DNA from: Marinobacterium lacunae | GTDB taxonomy: Bacteria; Pseudomonadota; Gammaproteobacteria; Pseudomonadales; Balneatricaceae | Reading direction: 5' to 3' | NCBI RefSeq assembly: GCF_000705555.1 | Contig: NZ_JMQN01000059.1 | Span: 1 to 64,000 of the forward strand | DNA length: 64,000 nt | Part shown: positions 36,000 through 45,083 of the stretch, piece after piece | Layout: the number at the start of each line of letters is the position of its first letter | Position numbering within the stretch: the first letter of the stretch is position 1 | Position numbers and translations under genes: made by a program | Notes under the pieces: generated by a model | Database searches by the model: none | What the model saw: the letters and a program-made list of their open reading frames with translations, nothing else | What the model was told of the DNA's origin: nothing

Positions 36000-36695
36000 A
36001 TGTTGGAGATACAGGGTCTCAACCAGTATTACGGCCAGAGCCACACGCTTTGGGATGTTGAGCTTAAAGTAAATGCCGGTGAATGCACGGTACTGATGGG
36101 CCGCAACGGTGTGGGCAAGACCACGCTATTGCAATGCATCATGGGGCATCAGCCGGTCAAGAGCGGATCTGTTCAGTTCAAGGGAGAGGACCTGCTCAAA
36201 CGCTCGGTCGAGCAGCGTCCGCGTGTGGGCATTGGCTACGTGCCTCAGGGACGGCAGATTTTCCCACTGCTGACGGTGGAGGAGAATCTGCAGATTGGCT
36301 TGCCGGTGTTGCCCCGTGGCAAACGCAAGGTGCCCGATTTTATTTTCGATCTGTTTCCGGTGTTGGGCGAGATGATGAAACGCAGAGGCGGCGACCTCTC
36401 CGGTGGTCAGCAACAGCAGCTGGCCATCGGTCGCGCGTTGGTGGTTGATCCGCAGCTGTTGATACTCGATGAACCCACCGAGGGAATACAGCCCAACGTG
36501 GTGCAGGAGATCGGCGATATCATCCGTCGATTGAACCGCGAGATGAACCTGACGGTGCTGCTGGTCGAGCAGAAACTACCTTTTGCGCGCAAAGTCGGCG
36601 ACCGCTTCTGTATACTTGATCGAGGCCGCGCGGTAGCGAACGGCGCCATGTCTGATCTCGATGATCAGCTGGTGAAAGAGTATCTGACGGTTTAA
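36000..36695 (+). CDS. urtE: Urea ABC transporter ATP-binding protein UrtE
   Basis: A 231-residue LivF-type ATPase with Walker A GRNGVGKTT, signature LSGGQQQQLAIGRAL and Walker B LLILDEPTEGIQP. The UrtE-type IQPNVVQEIG follows Walker B. ATG 36000 starts at the conserved MLEIQGLNQYYGQSHTL, and GGGAGAG precedes it. Starts 22 bp after urtD; ureD follows by 20 bp. Confidence 0.95.
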   Translation: MLEIQGLNQYYGQSHTLWDVELKVNAGECTVLMGRNGVGKTTLLQCIMGHQPVKSGSVQFKGEDLLKRSVEQRPRVGIGYVPQGRQIFPLLTVEENLQIGLPVLPRGKRKVPDFIFDLFPVLGEMMKRRGGDLSGGQQQQLAIGRALVVDPQLLILDEPTEGIQPNVVQEIGDIIRRLNREMNLTVLLVEQKLPFARKVGDRFCILDRGRAVANGAMSDLDDQLVKEYLTV

Positions 36696-36715
36696 AAGAC
36701 TGTTAAGGAGAGTCG

Positions 36716-37570
36716 ATGAATCAGGCGGTAAACGCCCAGGGGTGGCAAGCGCTTTTAAAGCTGCAGTTTGCTAAGCGTGCTGAGCGGACACGGATCGTTT
36801 CGCGAGAGCGGCGTGGGCCGCTTGCGGTGCAGCGACCGTTCTATCCGGAGGGTGGGGTATGTCATACCTACTTGTTGCACCCACCCGGAGGCGTGGTCGG
36901 TGGCGACAGCCTTGATATTCAGGTGCATGTTGAATCCGGGGCGCAGGCGTTGATCACGACGCCTGGGGCGACCAAGTTCTACCGCTCGGGGGGGCGTCTT
37001 GCCACCCAGATTCAGACCCTCAGTGTGGCCAAAGGCGGCATGCTCGAGTGGATGCCGCAGGAGAACATCTTCTTTCCTGACGCCAATGCCCGGATCGAAA
37101 CTCATATAGCGCTGGAGCCGGGCGCAGCGTTTATCGGCTGGGATATACAGTGTCTCGGACGTCCGGTGAATGATGAGCCCTTCGATATTGGCAGCATGGC
37201 AAGCGCGACACATATAAGCATCGACGGAGAGTTGGTTCTAATTGACCAGTTGCGTACCGAAGGGCGCGCGCTGCTCGATGCTGCCGCAGGATTGCGGGGC
37301 TACCCGATGCAGGCATCGCTGTTCATTGTGCCGGGTGAGGCGTGTCGCGTATCGCTTACTGACTTGCTCGAGCATATTCGTGAGTCGATTAGCAGCGTGG
37401 ATTCGATAGCGTTGGAGGTGGGGGCTACGCAGGTCGACGGTGTGCTGGTGGTGCGCGTGCTTGGTCAGCGTACCGAATCGATCCTGCGGCTGTTTACGGC
37501 GATCTGGCGACGTGTCAGGCCGGAGATATGCGCTTTGGATGCGGTTCCGCCTCGGATCTGGTCCACTTGA
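36716..37570 (+). CDS. ureD: Urease accessory protein UreD
   Basis: A 284-residue UreD/UreH chaperone. Recognisable blocks are RGPLAVQRPFYPEGG, LLHPPGGVVGGDSLDI, TTPGATKFYRS, WMPQENIFF and GWDIQCLGRP. It binds the urease apoenzyme and with UreF and UreG delivers nickel. Unlike the usual ureDABC order it ends the urt operon, 8.6 kb from ureA. Its 3' end overlaps the convergent PHP-glycosyltransferase gene by 56 bp. Confidence 0.95.
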   Translation: MNQAVNAQGWQALLKLQFAKRAERTRIVSRERRGPLAVQRPFYPEGGVCHTYLLHPPGGVVGGDSLDIQVHVESGAQALITTPGATKFYRSGGRLATQIQTLSVAKGGMLEWMPQENIFFPDANARIETHIALEPGAAFIGWDIQCLGRPVNDEPFDIGSMASATHISIDGELVLIDQLRTEGRALLDAAAGLRGYPMQASLFIVPGEACRVSLTDLLEHIRESISSVDSIALEVGATQVDGVLVVRVLGQRTESILRLFTAIWRRVRPEICALDAVPPRIWST

Positions 37571-40208
37571 CCGCGCCGTTCATCCCCATGTCGCCGAGTA
37601 GATCATTGAGAATTCGCTTCGGCGAATAATCCAGGCAGCGTGCCAGTGCCCCTACACGCAAACGTCCCTGGTAGGCGGTATTGTCCAGATATTCAATGGC
37701 ACAGGAAGCCATCTCCTTCCGGTCCTCGGCGAGCAGTCCGCTTCGGCCGTGACGGATGATCGATTTTGGACCCTTGCAGTTGTAGGCAAGCGTTGGCAGG
37801 CCTGAGCTCATCGCTTCCAGAATGACACAGCCAAAGGTGTCAAAACGCGAGGGCAGCAGCAGAAGGTCGGCCTGTTGATACAGCTGCGGGATCTGACTCT
37901 GCTCTACCCATCCAAAGAAGTTTGCCTCGGGGGCTGCCTTGCGCAGTTTCTTTTCTGCCGGACCGCTGCCAGCGATCCACAGTTGGGTGTTGGGGTGCTG
38001 TTTTTTCACCCGCTCCCAGATGTCCGGCAGATCCATCACGCCTTTCTCTTCGCTCAGGCGTCCGACATACAGCAGTATCGGGGCTTCGTTGTGCGGCCTA
38101 GGCATGAGGCTGGCGACCTCGGAGCCTACGCCCGCCCAGTGTGCGGTGAGCTTGACCTGCTCGTCGGGTAGCGCCATCTCGGGGCCGGTCAGCCACTCGT
38201 GGTGATCTTCATTCAATACGAATGTACCGTCGAACTGCTGATAAAAGGCGCGGATCAGTCGACGAATACGATCCTGCGCGTGGTTATCCAGCCCGGTCTT
38301 GCGGCTCAGGAACTCCAGCCAGTCAGTGTGCATGTAGAACCATGCAGGCACCGAGTATGCCTGCTTCAGATAGAGCGCAATGGGCCCCATGCATAACTCG
38401 GTTGAACAGATGATGCGGTCATAACCGCCACGCTCGAACAACTTTTGCACTTCCAGCAGGTCGGGTACGTGTATCGTCTGCTCACCAAGTTGATTGAAGT
38501 GGAAGGCTGTGAGCGGACGTATGACCTGCAGGTTGGGCTGTGATTTCAGTGTCGGGTGGCAGACCAGCAGGTCGATCGGTAGTTGATGTTTCTGTACCTG
38601 CGTCAGCATGTCGCGCAGCGCCGACGATACCCCGTTACGGTCCACAAAGGTATCGGTGAGCCAGAGCACACGCTGCGGGTGGCGGGTAGCGCCCAGTTCG
38701 CCGGCCAGACGATCAAGAAATGCGCGGTTGGAGTAGAGCACACGGGTACTGGCGAAGGCCGCGCCGGCCAGTACGGCCGCCGAGAGTGCGGGGAAGGTCA
38801 GCTTGTCCATTAGCTTGCCGATGTTCACCTGCGACATGTCAGGCCCTCCGCTGCGTTCTCCCGAGAATAGGGCGCGAAAGTGCGTTGGTACCTCCAACAG
38901 GCGTACAAGCTCGTCAATGGGCATGTCGCTGAGGTTGTCATGATCGATCTTGGCGATCTGTTCGTGCATCCGACTGAACAGCGTATGGCTGATCTGACGG
39001 TGAAGCTGGGGAATCGCCTCACGCAGCACTTCAGGGAAGCGCTCCGGCTCGTGGCGCTGCGTACGGGCGATCTGCTTGATCAGCTTGAGCGTTGGCTTAA
39101 ATTCGCGGGAGACACCAAGATTGACCAGCAGGCTCGGCTTTCGACCTTTCAGTGCCTGATGAAAGGTTTCCAGAAAGGTCAGGGTGTATTTGTGCCGGCG
39201 CAGCTCCTGCAGCAGATTCGAGAGCGCCAGACATAGCATTTTGTCCTTGAGCGGCCCCTTGTGCAGCAGCATGCGAAGAAGCCCCGGATCTTCCATGTTG
39301 AGTACGACTTGCGCGAAGTAGTCGAGGAAGGTGGTGGTGAGCTTCTCCTCCTCGCCGACAAAGCCGTAGGGAGCGGTGCGGCCCTCGTAGATCGCTTCCA
39401 GCGCAAGCCTCGGCAGTGTTTCGCCGGCTTCAAGACGCTGTTTAAGGTTAGGCACGTTCAGCAGCGTGCCACAGCGACCGGCGAAAAGACCGTTATGATC
39501 GTCTGAGCCGCCGGTGAGGGTCTTACGGTAAGGATCCCGGCAGTATTCACGCGGGTTGATACCGTGCTTGCGTGACCAGGCGTTGATGCGCTCGGGCGTC
39601 AGACTCTCGATCCAACGAAGCGTAAGCAGATTCTGCCAGTAACCGCGCTGCCCGTTGAGCACCTCGAACCGTTCAAAGAGCAGGGCAAAACGCTCCAGTA
39701 CGTCCGGATTGACTTCACGTCCGTGGGTGTAGAAAAACAGCGGGTGCGGCAACACGGTGGGCAGCTCTTCGCGCTTTGCAAAGGCGCAGAAAGCATAAAT
39801 ATCGTGGCGCAGATCGTTGAGGGTGCGCTCCTGCTCGCGGTTGAAACCGTAGATCAGTACATGCACGCTCAGCTCGTCACCGGGGAAGTGACAGGTGAAC
39901 TCGGTGCCGGTGAGGACTGTCTTTTGCTGCTCCTGAAGCGTCCAGCAGGAGCGGGCGTTATTGTGATTGGTAACGGTAATCAGGTCGGTACCGGCCCGCT
40001 CAAGGGCTTCAACCAACTCGTCCGTTTTAAGCCAGGTTTCCGGCAAGCGCAGCAGGCGTCCCCAGAGCTCATCCGGCACATCACTGTTGTAATCATGACA
40101 GTGCAGATCGATGCGCAGGGTTTCGTCCGGATTGAAGTTGGTAGCGCAATCTTCGAGAAACGCTTCGTATTGATCGCGGATATCCTGATAAAACGGGGAA
40201 GGGGTCAT
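37515..40208 (-). CDS. PHP phosphoesterase-glycosyltransferase family 4 fusion protein
   Basis: About 897 residues. N-terminal PHP domain (RIDLHCHDYNSDV, VTNHNNARS, LPHPLF, GSDDHNG), a helical middle (about 330-500), then a GT-B glycosyltransferase: VLWLTDTFVDRNGVSS, STELCMGPIALYL, the GT4 sugar-nucleotide site ILLYVGRLSEEKGV and PSRFDTFGCVILEAMSSGLP. The C-terminal half resembles digalactosyl/mannosyl-type lipid transferases. PHP-GT4 fusions are known from sequence only; the donor and acceptor are unknown. ATG 40208 has CGGAG 7 nt upstream; 40229 is an alternative. Convergent with ureD, and its product has no obvious link to urea use. Confidence 0.8.
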   Translation of the reverse strand: MTPSPFYQDIRDQYEAFLEDCATNFNPDETLRIDLHCHDYNSDVPDELWGRLLRLPETWLKTDELVEALERAGTDLITVTNHNNARSCWTLQEQQKTVLTGTEFTCHFPGDELSVHVLIYGFNREQERTLNDLRHDIYAFCAFAKREELPTVLPHPLFFYTHGREVNPDVLERFALLFERFEVLNGQRGYWQNLLTLRWIESLTPERINAWSRKHGINPREYCRDPYRKTLTGGSDDHNGLFAGRCGTLLNVPNLKQRLEAGETLPRLALEAIYEGRTAPYGFVGEEEKLTTTFLDYFAQVVLNMEDPGLLRMLLHKGPLKDKMLCLALSNLLQELRRHKYTLTFLETFHQALKGRKPSLLVNLGVSREFKPTLKLIKQIARTQRHEPERFPEVLREAIPQLHRQISHTLFSRMHEQIAKIDHDNLSDMPIDELVRLLEVPTHFRALFSGERSGGPDMSQVNIGKLMDKLTFPALSAAVLAGAAFASTRVLYSNRAFLDRLAGELGATRHPQRVLWLTDTFVDRNGVSSALRDMLTQVQKHQLPIDLLVCHPTLKSQPNLQVIRPLTAFHFNQLGEQTIHVPDLLEVQKLFERGGYDRIICSTELCMGPIALYLKQAYSVPAWFYMHTDWLEFLSRKTGLDNHAQDRIRRLIRAFYQQFDGTFVLNEDHHEWLTGPEMALPDEQVKLTAHWAGVGSEVASLMPRPHNEAPILLYVGRLSEEKGVMDLPDIWERVKKQHPNTQLWIAGSGPAEKKLRKAAPEANFFGWVEQSQIPQLYQQADLLLLPSRFDTFGCVILEAMSSGLPTLAYNCKGPKSIIRHGRSGLLAEDRKEMASCAIEYLDNTAYQGRLRVGALARCLDYSPKRILNDLLGDMGMNGAVKWTRSEAEPHPKRISPA

Positions 40209-40293
40209 GCGTGGGCTCCGATCTGTCATTACGCCCGCGCAGTGTATTGCGTTTAGGTTTCGCTCAGGTGACAGCGTGCCTGTCTGGAAGGGA

Positions 40294-43200
40294 TCAGCGT
40301 GGCATCACTCGTACCCGCCCGAGCTGCTCAAGGGGCTTTGGCTCGCTGATCAGGTATCCCTGAGCGAAATCCACGCCGATCTGCCGCAATAGCCCCAGCG
40401 TTTTCTTGTCTTCAACGAATTCGGCCACGGTTTTGAGCCCCATGATGTGGGCGATATTGTTAATCGAGGCCACCATGGCCTGATCGATCTCGTCGTTGGC
40501 CATGTCACGTATGAAGATGCCGTCGATCTTGAGGTAGTCAACCGGCAGTTTTTTCAGATAACCGAAGGAGGAGAGGCCGCTGCCGAAATCATCCAGCGCA
40601 AAGTGACAGCCGAGAGAGCGAAGCTCGTCAATAAAGCCATGAGCGGCCTCGGGGTCCAGCATGGCGGCGGTCTCGGTGATTTCGAAACAGAGGTAATGCG
40701 CGGGAATACGGTGGCGCTCGATGTCGGCCTTGATCCGTTCGAGGCACTCGCTGCTGCCGATGGAGGCGCCGGAGAGGTTGATTGCGCAGTGAAGGGGGCT
40801 GTTATCGGCATGCAGGCGATCACCCAGCCACGCAAGCGTATTGGAGATGACCCAGCGGTCGATACTGGGCATCAGATCGTAGCGCTCGGCCGCAGGAATA
40901 AATGCACCGGGCGGAACAAGCTGATCACGCTCATCGAGCAGGCGGATGAAGATCTCGATGTGCGGCACCTGACCGGGTTCTGAAGAGAGCGGCTCGATCA
41001 TCTGGTAAAACAGGCGAAAGCGGTCGCTATCGATCGCTTGCTGAATGTGCGCCGCCCACTGCATCTGACCCTGACGCAGTGTAAGCTCCTCGTCGTCCGG
41101 CTCATACAGGTGGACTCGGTTACGCCCCAAATCTTTCGCAGCGTAGCAAGCGGAGTCCGCGATGCTGAGCAGCTCATCGAGTGAGGGACAATCAGGGCCA
41201 AAGGGCACCAGCCCGATACTGACACCGACCGAGAAGATCTGATTTTCCCAGGAGAAACGGAACTCCTTTATCGCTTGGCGCAGCTGCTCAGCGATCAGGC
41301 GCCCCTGCTCAACGGGGCAGTTGGCAAGCAGGATGCCGAACTCATCGCCGCCGAGCCGAGCCAGCGTGTCGTTCTGGCGTACCAGGGGCTTGATCTCCTG
41401 CGCTAACTGGCGAAGCAGAGCATCGCCCGCCCGGTGGCCGCAGGTGTCGTTAACAAGCTTGAACTGGTCCAGATCGAGATAGCAGATCAGGTGCCTACTG
41501 TTGTCGGCTCTGGCTGATGTTATCAAGTGTTCTAGTCGGCGCTCGAATTCACGCCGATTAACAAGCCCGGTGAGTGCATCGTGAACGGCCTGGAATGTCA
41601 GTTTGGCCTGCAGTTCACTGTTCTGCGTAATATCCTGCATCGCCACCACCCAACCCACGGGTGCGCCGTGGGCATCACGCAGAGGTGCACAGTTAAACTG
41701 AACCTGTGCCCGACGCCCGCGTACGCCGATCAGGCTTAATTGCCGGTACTCTCCGGCAGGGCTGCTTTCCCTACACAGTGTCGCAATCGAGATGTTATCG
41801 CCGGACGCGTCCTGAAGGCGTACCACCTGATCGATCCCTTTGCCGAAAGCATCGTTGACGTGCCAACCGGTCATTGCCTGTGCAACAGGGTTGAGGTAGA
41901 CGGTGTTCAACTGGGCGTCACAGGTGATAACGGCTTCGGTTATCGCCTCCAGCGTGACCTGCGCCAGTTCTGAGTGGCGATGCACTCGCTCCTCCATCTT
42001 CTTGCGCTCGCCGATATCGCGAATCACGGCACTGTACTGAACCCCTTCATCGGTGGGGCTCGCCGATGTCATCACCTCTATGGGCGTTGTCTCTCCGTTG
42101 CCTTTGTTGCCGATCAGCTCGTGGGGGCCCTCACTCTGGCTGGTCGCGATCAGCGGGAACAGCCTATCGAGCGTCGTGTTGGGGTAAAGCGCAAGGCACT
42201 CTTCATGCAGCAGCGTGCCGACGGGTTGGCCAACCAGTTGGTGGCTCTTGCGTCCGAATATCTGTTCGGCACCGGGGTTCACACTGGTGATGATGCCTTG
42301 CTCGCTGAAGGTGATTACACCGTCGCGCATATCTTTGAGGATGAGTCGGGTGCGGGAGACCATGCGGTTGAGCTTGGACATGACCTGGTTGTATTTCAGT
42401 GCGATCTGTCCCACTTCGGTGAAGGGTTCAACCGGTACGCGCTGATTCATATCGCCGCTTTTTTCCTGCTCGTTCATGGCGTAAAGCAGGTCGGTCAGCT
42501 CCGTGGCTGCACCATGCTCCGAACTGTTTAGGCCTTCGTTCTCGGCAGCATGGGATACACGCAGCGGCATGAACTGGCGCAGAACCCAAAGAAAGATGAA
42601 CGTCAGGGTGAACGCCCAGATGCCGCAGATCACAATGCCTTTTACCTGCGCCAGAACTTGTCCACTCCAGTCGAGTCCCGTGCCCAAAATATCTGGATCG
42701 CCGAAAATGCCGACTGCCAGTGTGCCCCAGATACCGGCACCGAGATGCACCGGAGTGGCAGAAATCGCATCGTCCAGTTGGAGCCTGATCATCACCAGTT
42801 CCATGCCGCGCATGCATAAGGCGCCAACAGCGCCGATCAATGCCGCTTCTGTAGTGCTCACAGCATGGCACCCTGCCGTAATCGCCACGAGACCTGCCAG
42901 CGTTCCGTTGATCGTGAGCTGAGGGCTCTGGTTGTCCTGGCGTTTGCCCAACCCCATCACCATGCCGCTCATGCCGCCCACGGTAGCGGCGATCAGGGTG
43001 TTTACGATAATGCCGGGAATTGCAGTGGAAAATTCCAATGTGCTTCCGCCGTTAAAGCCGATCCAGCCGATAATGAAGAACATCATGCCAAGCATGGCAA
43101 ACGGCAGGTTACTGCTTGGTATCGACTGTGGCTTGCCGTTTACAAAACGGCCGTGACGCGGCCCAATCATGATAATCGCAGCCAGCGCCACCCAACCTCC

Positions 43201-43707
43201 CAAGCTGTGTACGACGGTGCTGCCAGCAAAATCGATAAAGCCCTGGGCTGCCAGATATCCCGGCTCGCCATTCAGCGAACCTCCCCAGGCGAGATGTCCG
43301 AACAGCGGATAGATCATCACCGCTATGAGTGCAGTGAGCAGTATGTAGGTGGCAAAGCGTGTGCGCTCGGCGATGGCCCCGGAGAGGATAGTGGCCGCTG
43401 TTGCGCAGAAGGTGAGTTCAAAGAAGAAAAATGCGGCTACCCAAAAGTCATGTTGGCTGAAATCCGCGGCAAGCAGACTAATGTCGGGCATTGCGCCATC
43501 GTAACGGCCGAACATCAGACTAAAGCCCACCAGCCAGAACAGCACGGTCGTCACCAGCAGGTCGAAGGCGTTTTTAAGCGCGACGTTGATCGCATTTTTG
43601 CTACGGGTGAGACCCGATTCCAGACAAAGGAAGCCTCCCTGCATCACCAGCACCAGGACAGCTGCTAACAACAACCAAAGCGCGTTGAATGCTTGATGAT
43701 CTGACAC
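40294..43707 (-). CDS. Ammonium transporter-PAS-PAS-GGDEF-EAL fusion sensor
   Basis: 1137 residues. Residues 1-390 are a full Amt/AmtB fold with the twin pore histidines (His167 in DFAGSTVVH, His321 in TPVHLGAGIWG) and the AERTRF strand. A conserved linker SEHGAATEL (396-404) and a HAMP-like helix follow. Then come PAS at about 452-565 and 580-695, a GGDEF with intact GGDEF (786-790), and an EAL domain with EIFIR (918-922), NLSG, EITET, DDFGSG and KIDG. The domains could make and break c-di-GMP in response to ammonium. A sigma-54-type promoter lies 62 bp upstream. Confidence 0.9.
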   Translation of the reverse strand: MSDHQAFNALWLLLAAVLVLVMQGGFLCLESGLTRSKNAINVALKNAFDLLVTTVLFWLVGFSLMFGRYDGAMPDISLLAADFSQHDFWVAAFFFFELTFCATAATILSGAIAERTRFATYILLTALIAVMIYPLFGHLAWGGSLNGEPGYLAAQGFIDFAGSTVVHSLGGWVALAAIIMIGPRHGRFVNGKPQSIPSSNLPFAMLGMMFFIIGWIGFNGGSTLEFSTAIPGIIVNTLIAATVGGMSGMVMGLGKRQDNQSPQLTINGTLAGLVAITAGCHAVSTTEAALIGAVGALCMRGMELVMIRLQLDDAISATPVHLGAGIWGTLAVGIFGDPDILGTGLDWSGQVLAQVKGIVICGIWAFTLTFIFLWVLRQFMPLRVSHAAENEGLNSSEHGAATELTDLLYAMNEQEKSGDMNQRVPVEPFTEVGQIALKYNQVMSKLNRMVSRTRLILKDMRDGVITFSEQGIITSVNPGAEQIFGRKSHQLVGQPVGTLLHEECLALYPNTTLDRLFPLIATSQSEGPHELIGNKGNGETTPIEVMTSASPTDEGVQYSAVIRDIGERKKMEERVHRHSELAQVTLEAITEAVITCDAQLNTVYLNPVAQAMTGWHVNDAFGKGIDQVVRLQDASGDNISIATLCRESSPAGEYRQLSLIGVRGRRAQVQFNCAPLRDAHGAPVGWVVAMQDITQNSELQAKLTFQAVHDALTGLVNRREFERRLEHLITSARADNSRHLICYLDLDQFKLVNDTCGHRAGDALLRQLAQEIKPLVRQNDTLARLGGDEFGILLANCPVEQGRLIAEQLRQAIKEFRFSWENQIFSVGVSIGLVPFGPDCPSLDELLSIADSACYAAKDLGRNRVHLYEPDDEELTLRQGQMQWAAHIQQAIDSDRFRLFYQMIEPLSSEPGQVPHIEIFIRLLDERDQLVPPGAFIPAAERYDLMPSIDRWVISNTLAWLGDRLHADNSPLHCAINLSGASIGSSECLERIKADIERHRIPAHYLCFEITETAAMLDPEAAHGFIDELRSLGCHFALDDFGSGLSSFGYLKKLPVDYLKIDGIFIRDMANDEIDQAMVASINNIAHIMGLKTVAEFVEDKKTLGLLRQIGVDFAQGYLISEPKPLEQLGRVRVMPR

Positions 43708-43768
43708 CTTGGCTCCCCTTCCTTTTCTTCAGACCAGACTCTTGCCTTACTTTCCGTAGCTTTTTGGC

Positions 43769-43785
43769 AGCAATTTGTACGCCAA
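43769..43785 (-). promoter_or_regulatory. Sigma-54-type promoter of the Amt-GGDEF-EAL gene
   Basis: On the minus strand TTGGCGTACAAATTGCT matches the RpoN consensus at 10 of 13 positions, including both TTGGC and TTGCT with GG-N10-GC spacing. Transcription would begin near 43757, about 50 nt before the ATG at 43707. Confidence 0.55.
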
Positions 43786-43990
43786 TTTATAGGCTGAATT
43801 AGGTATAAAGGTGTAAAGAGGAACCGGTGCTCGATGATACGGTGATGAGCAATATCAATTTGCTGTGTTATATGGATAGGTGTCGGGTCTTTAATATCAA
43901 ACGAGATGCCATTTCACGTAGAGGGTTCAGCATCTCATTCAGGGTCGCTAGTATACGTGCATGAAAACCGCCGCCTGTCTGGAGTCTGCC

Positions 43991-44842
43991 GTGAAACATT
44001 CGTCGATCGACCAAACGTTGCGTGAGCAATACGACCAGCTTACTCCAAGGGAGCGACTGTTGGCCGATTTTATCCTTGCGCACCCGCAGGATCTGGCGCT
44101 GTTCAACACCGCCGAGCTTGCCCGAATGTGCGGCGTGAGCAAAGCGACGGTTTCGCGTCTGTTCAAGCGCCTTGGCTTTTCCTCCTTCAGGGAGGGCAGA
44201 ACACTCGCTCGCCAGTTGCGTCATCAGGGGGTGCCGGTGGTCGAGGGCGGCAAGCGTCCCGCTGCATTTGACGCCCATCTACGTCAGGAAGAGTTCAATC
44301 TGCATCAAATGTTTCAGGGGCTCACCCATGAGAGGCTGGAGTCTTTTGCTGACGCACTCGCAGATGCCCGGAGGGTGGTCGTCATCGGGTTTAGAAACAG
44401 CTACCCCGTGGCACTGCATCTGCGCCAGCAACTGATACAGGTGCGCCCCAATGTCCAGCTCCTGCCCCAGCCAGGACAGTCGCTAGGTGAAGATCTGGCC
44501 GACCTGGCGGCAGAGGATATGGTCATCCTGGTTGGGTTCAGACGGCGTCCACAGGGCTTCGACACGCTGCTGAGTAATCTAGCCAGACGCGATGTAAAGC
44601 TCGCGCTGGTGGCCGATTCGTCATTGGTTCAGGCCGGGCAAAAAGCACACTGGTGGTTCGAGTGTCCGACAGATTCACGCTCGGCATTTGACAGTTACGC
44701 CACGCCAATGTGCCTTGTGGCGCTTATGGCCAACTATTTGCTCAACGCTTCACTGGAGTCCGGACGGAGTCGCATCGCCTCGATTAGTCACCAGTATGCG
44801 GCGCTTGATGAACTGAGTTTGAACAGCCCTGAATTGGACTGA
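43991..44842 (+). CDS. MurR/RpiR family transcriptional regulator
   Basis: About 283 residues. N-terminal RpiR helix-turn-helix (LTPRERLLADFILAHP, then CGVSKATVSRLFKRLGFSSF) and a C-terminal SIS sugar-isomerase-like domain from about 125 (RRVVVIGFRNSYPVALHL), which normally binds a phosphorylated sugar or related ligand. GTG 43991 is preferred because GGAG lies 6 nt upstream; ATG 43961 is in frame without a ribosome site. It lies just before the allantoicase and is probably its regulator, but the ligand is unknown. Confidence 0.8.
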   Translation: MKHSSIDQTLREQYDQLTPRERLLADFILAHPQDLALFNTAELARMCGVSKATVSRLFKRLGFSSFREGRTLARQLRHQGVPVVEGGKRPAAFDAHLRQEEFNLHQMFQGLTHERLESFADALADARRVVVIGFRNSYPVALHLRQQLIQVRPNVQLLPQPGQSLGEDLADLAAEDMVILVGFRRRPQGFDTLLSNLARRDVKLALVADSSLVQAGQKAHWWFECPTDSRSAFDSYATPMCLVALMANYLLNASLESGRSRIASISHQYAALDELSLNSPELD

Positions 44843-45083
44843 TTACCTCAAAAAAATGCACCGTAACAGTGCTCATGATGGTGCACGTGCACCGCAATAA
44901 TGCCGTTTGGAAACTTCACAAAACATTTGTGTTATTTCGGTTGTTTGTGAAACCAATGTTGCATTATAAATTATTTGAAACAAACGCTGCGTTCGAGTTT
45001 TGACGTCCTTTGGGTGCGCTTGTACCTGCTATGTTTTCTTCACCTGAAACTCTGTTGCCCTCACCCGATTAAGGAGCTCTGAA
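44843..45083. promoter_or_regulatory. Regulatory region of the allantoicase-urease operon
   Basis: 241 bp rich in symmetric sites: an NtrC-like GCAC-N7-GTGC element in TGCACCGTAACAGTGCT (44857-44873), a perfect 14-bp palindrome GGTGCACGTGCACC (44880-44893) and an inverted repeat CACAAA-aca-TTTGTG (44917-44931). A weak -24/-12-like GTGAAACCAATGTTGCA (44947-44963) has GA instead of GG. At least one of the repeats is likely the RpiR operator. Confidence 0.5.
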
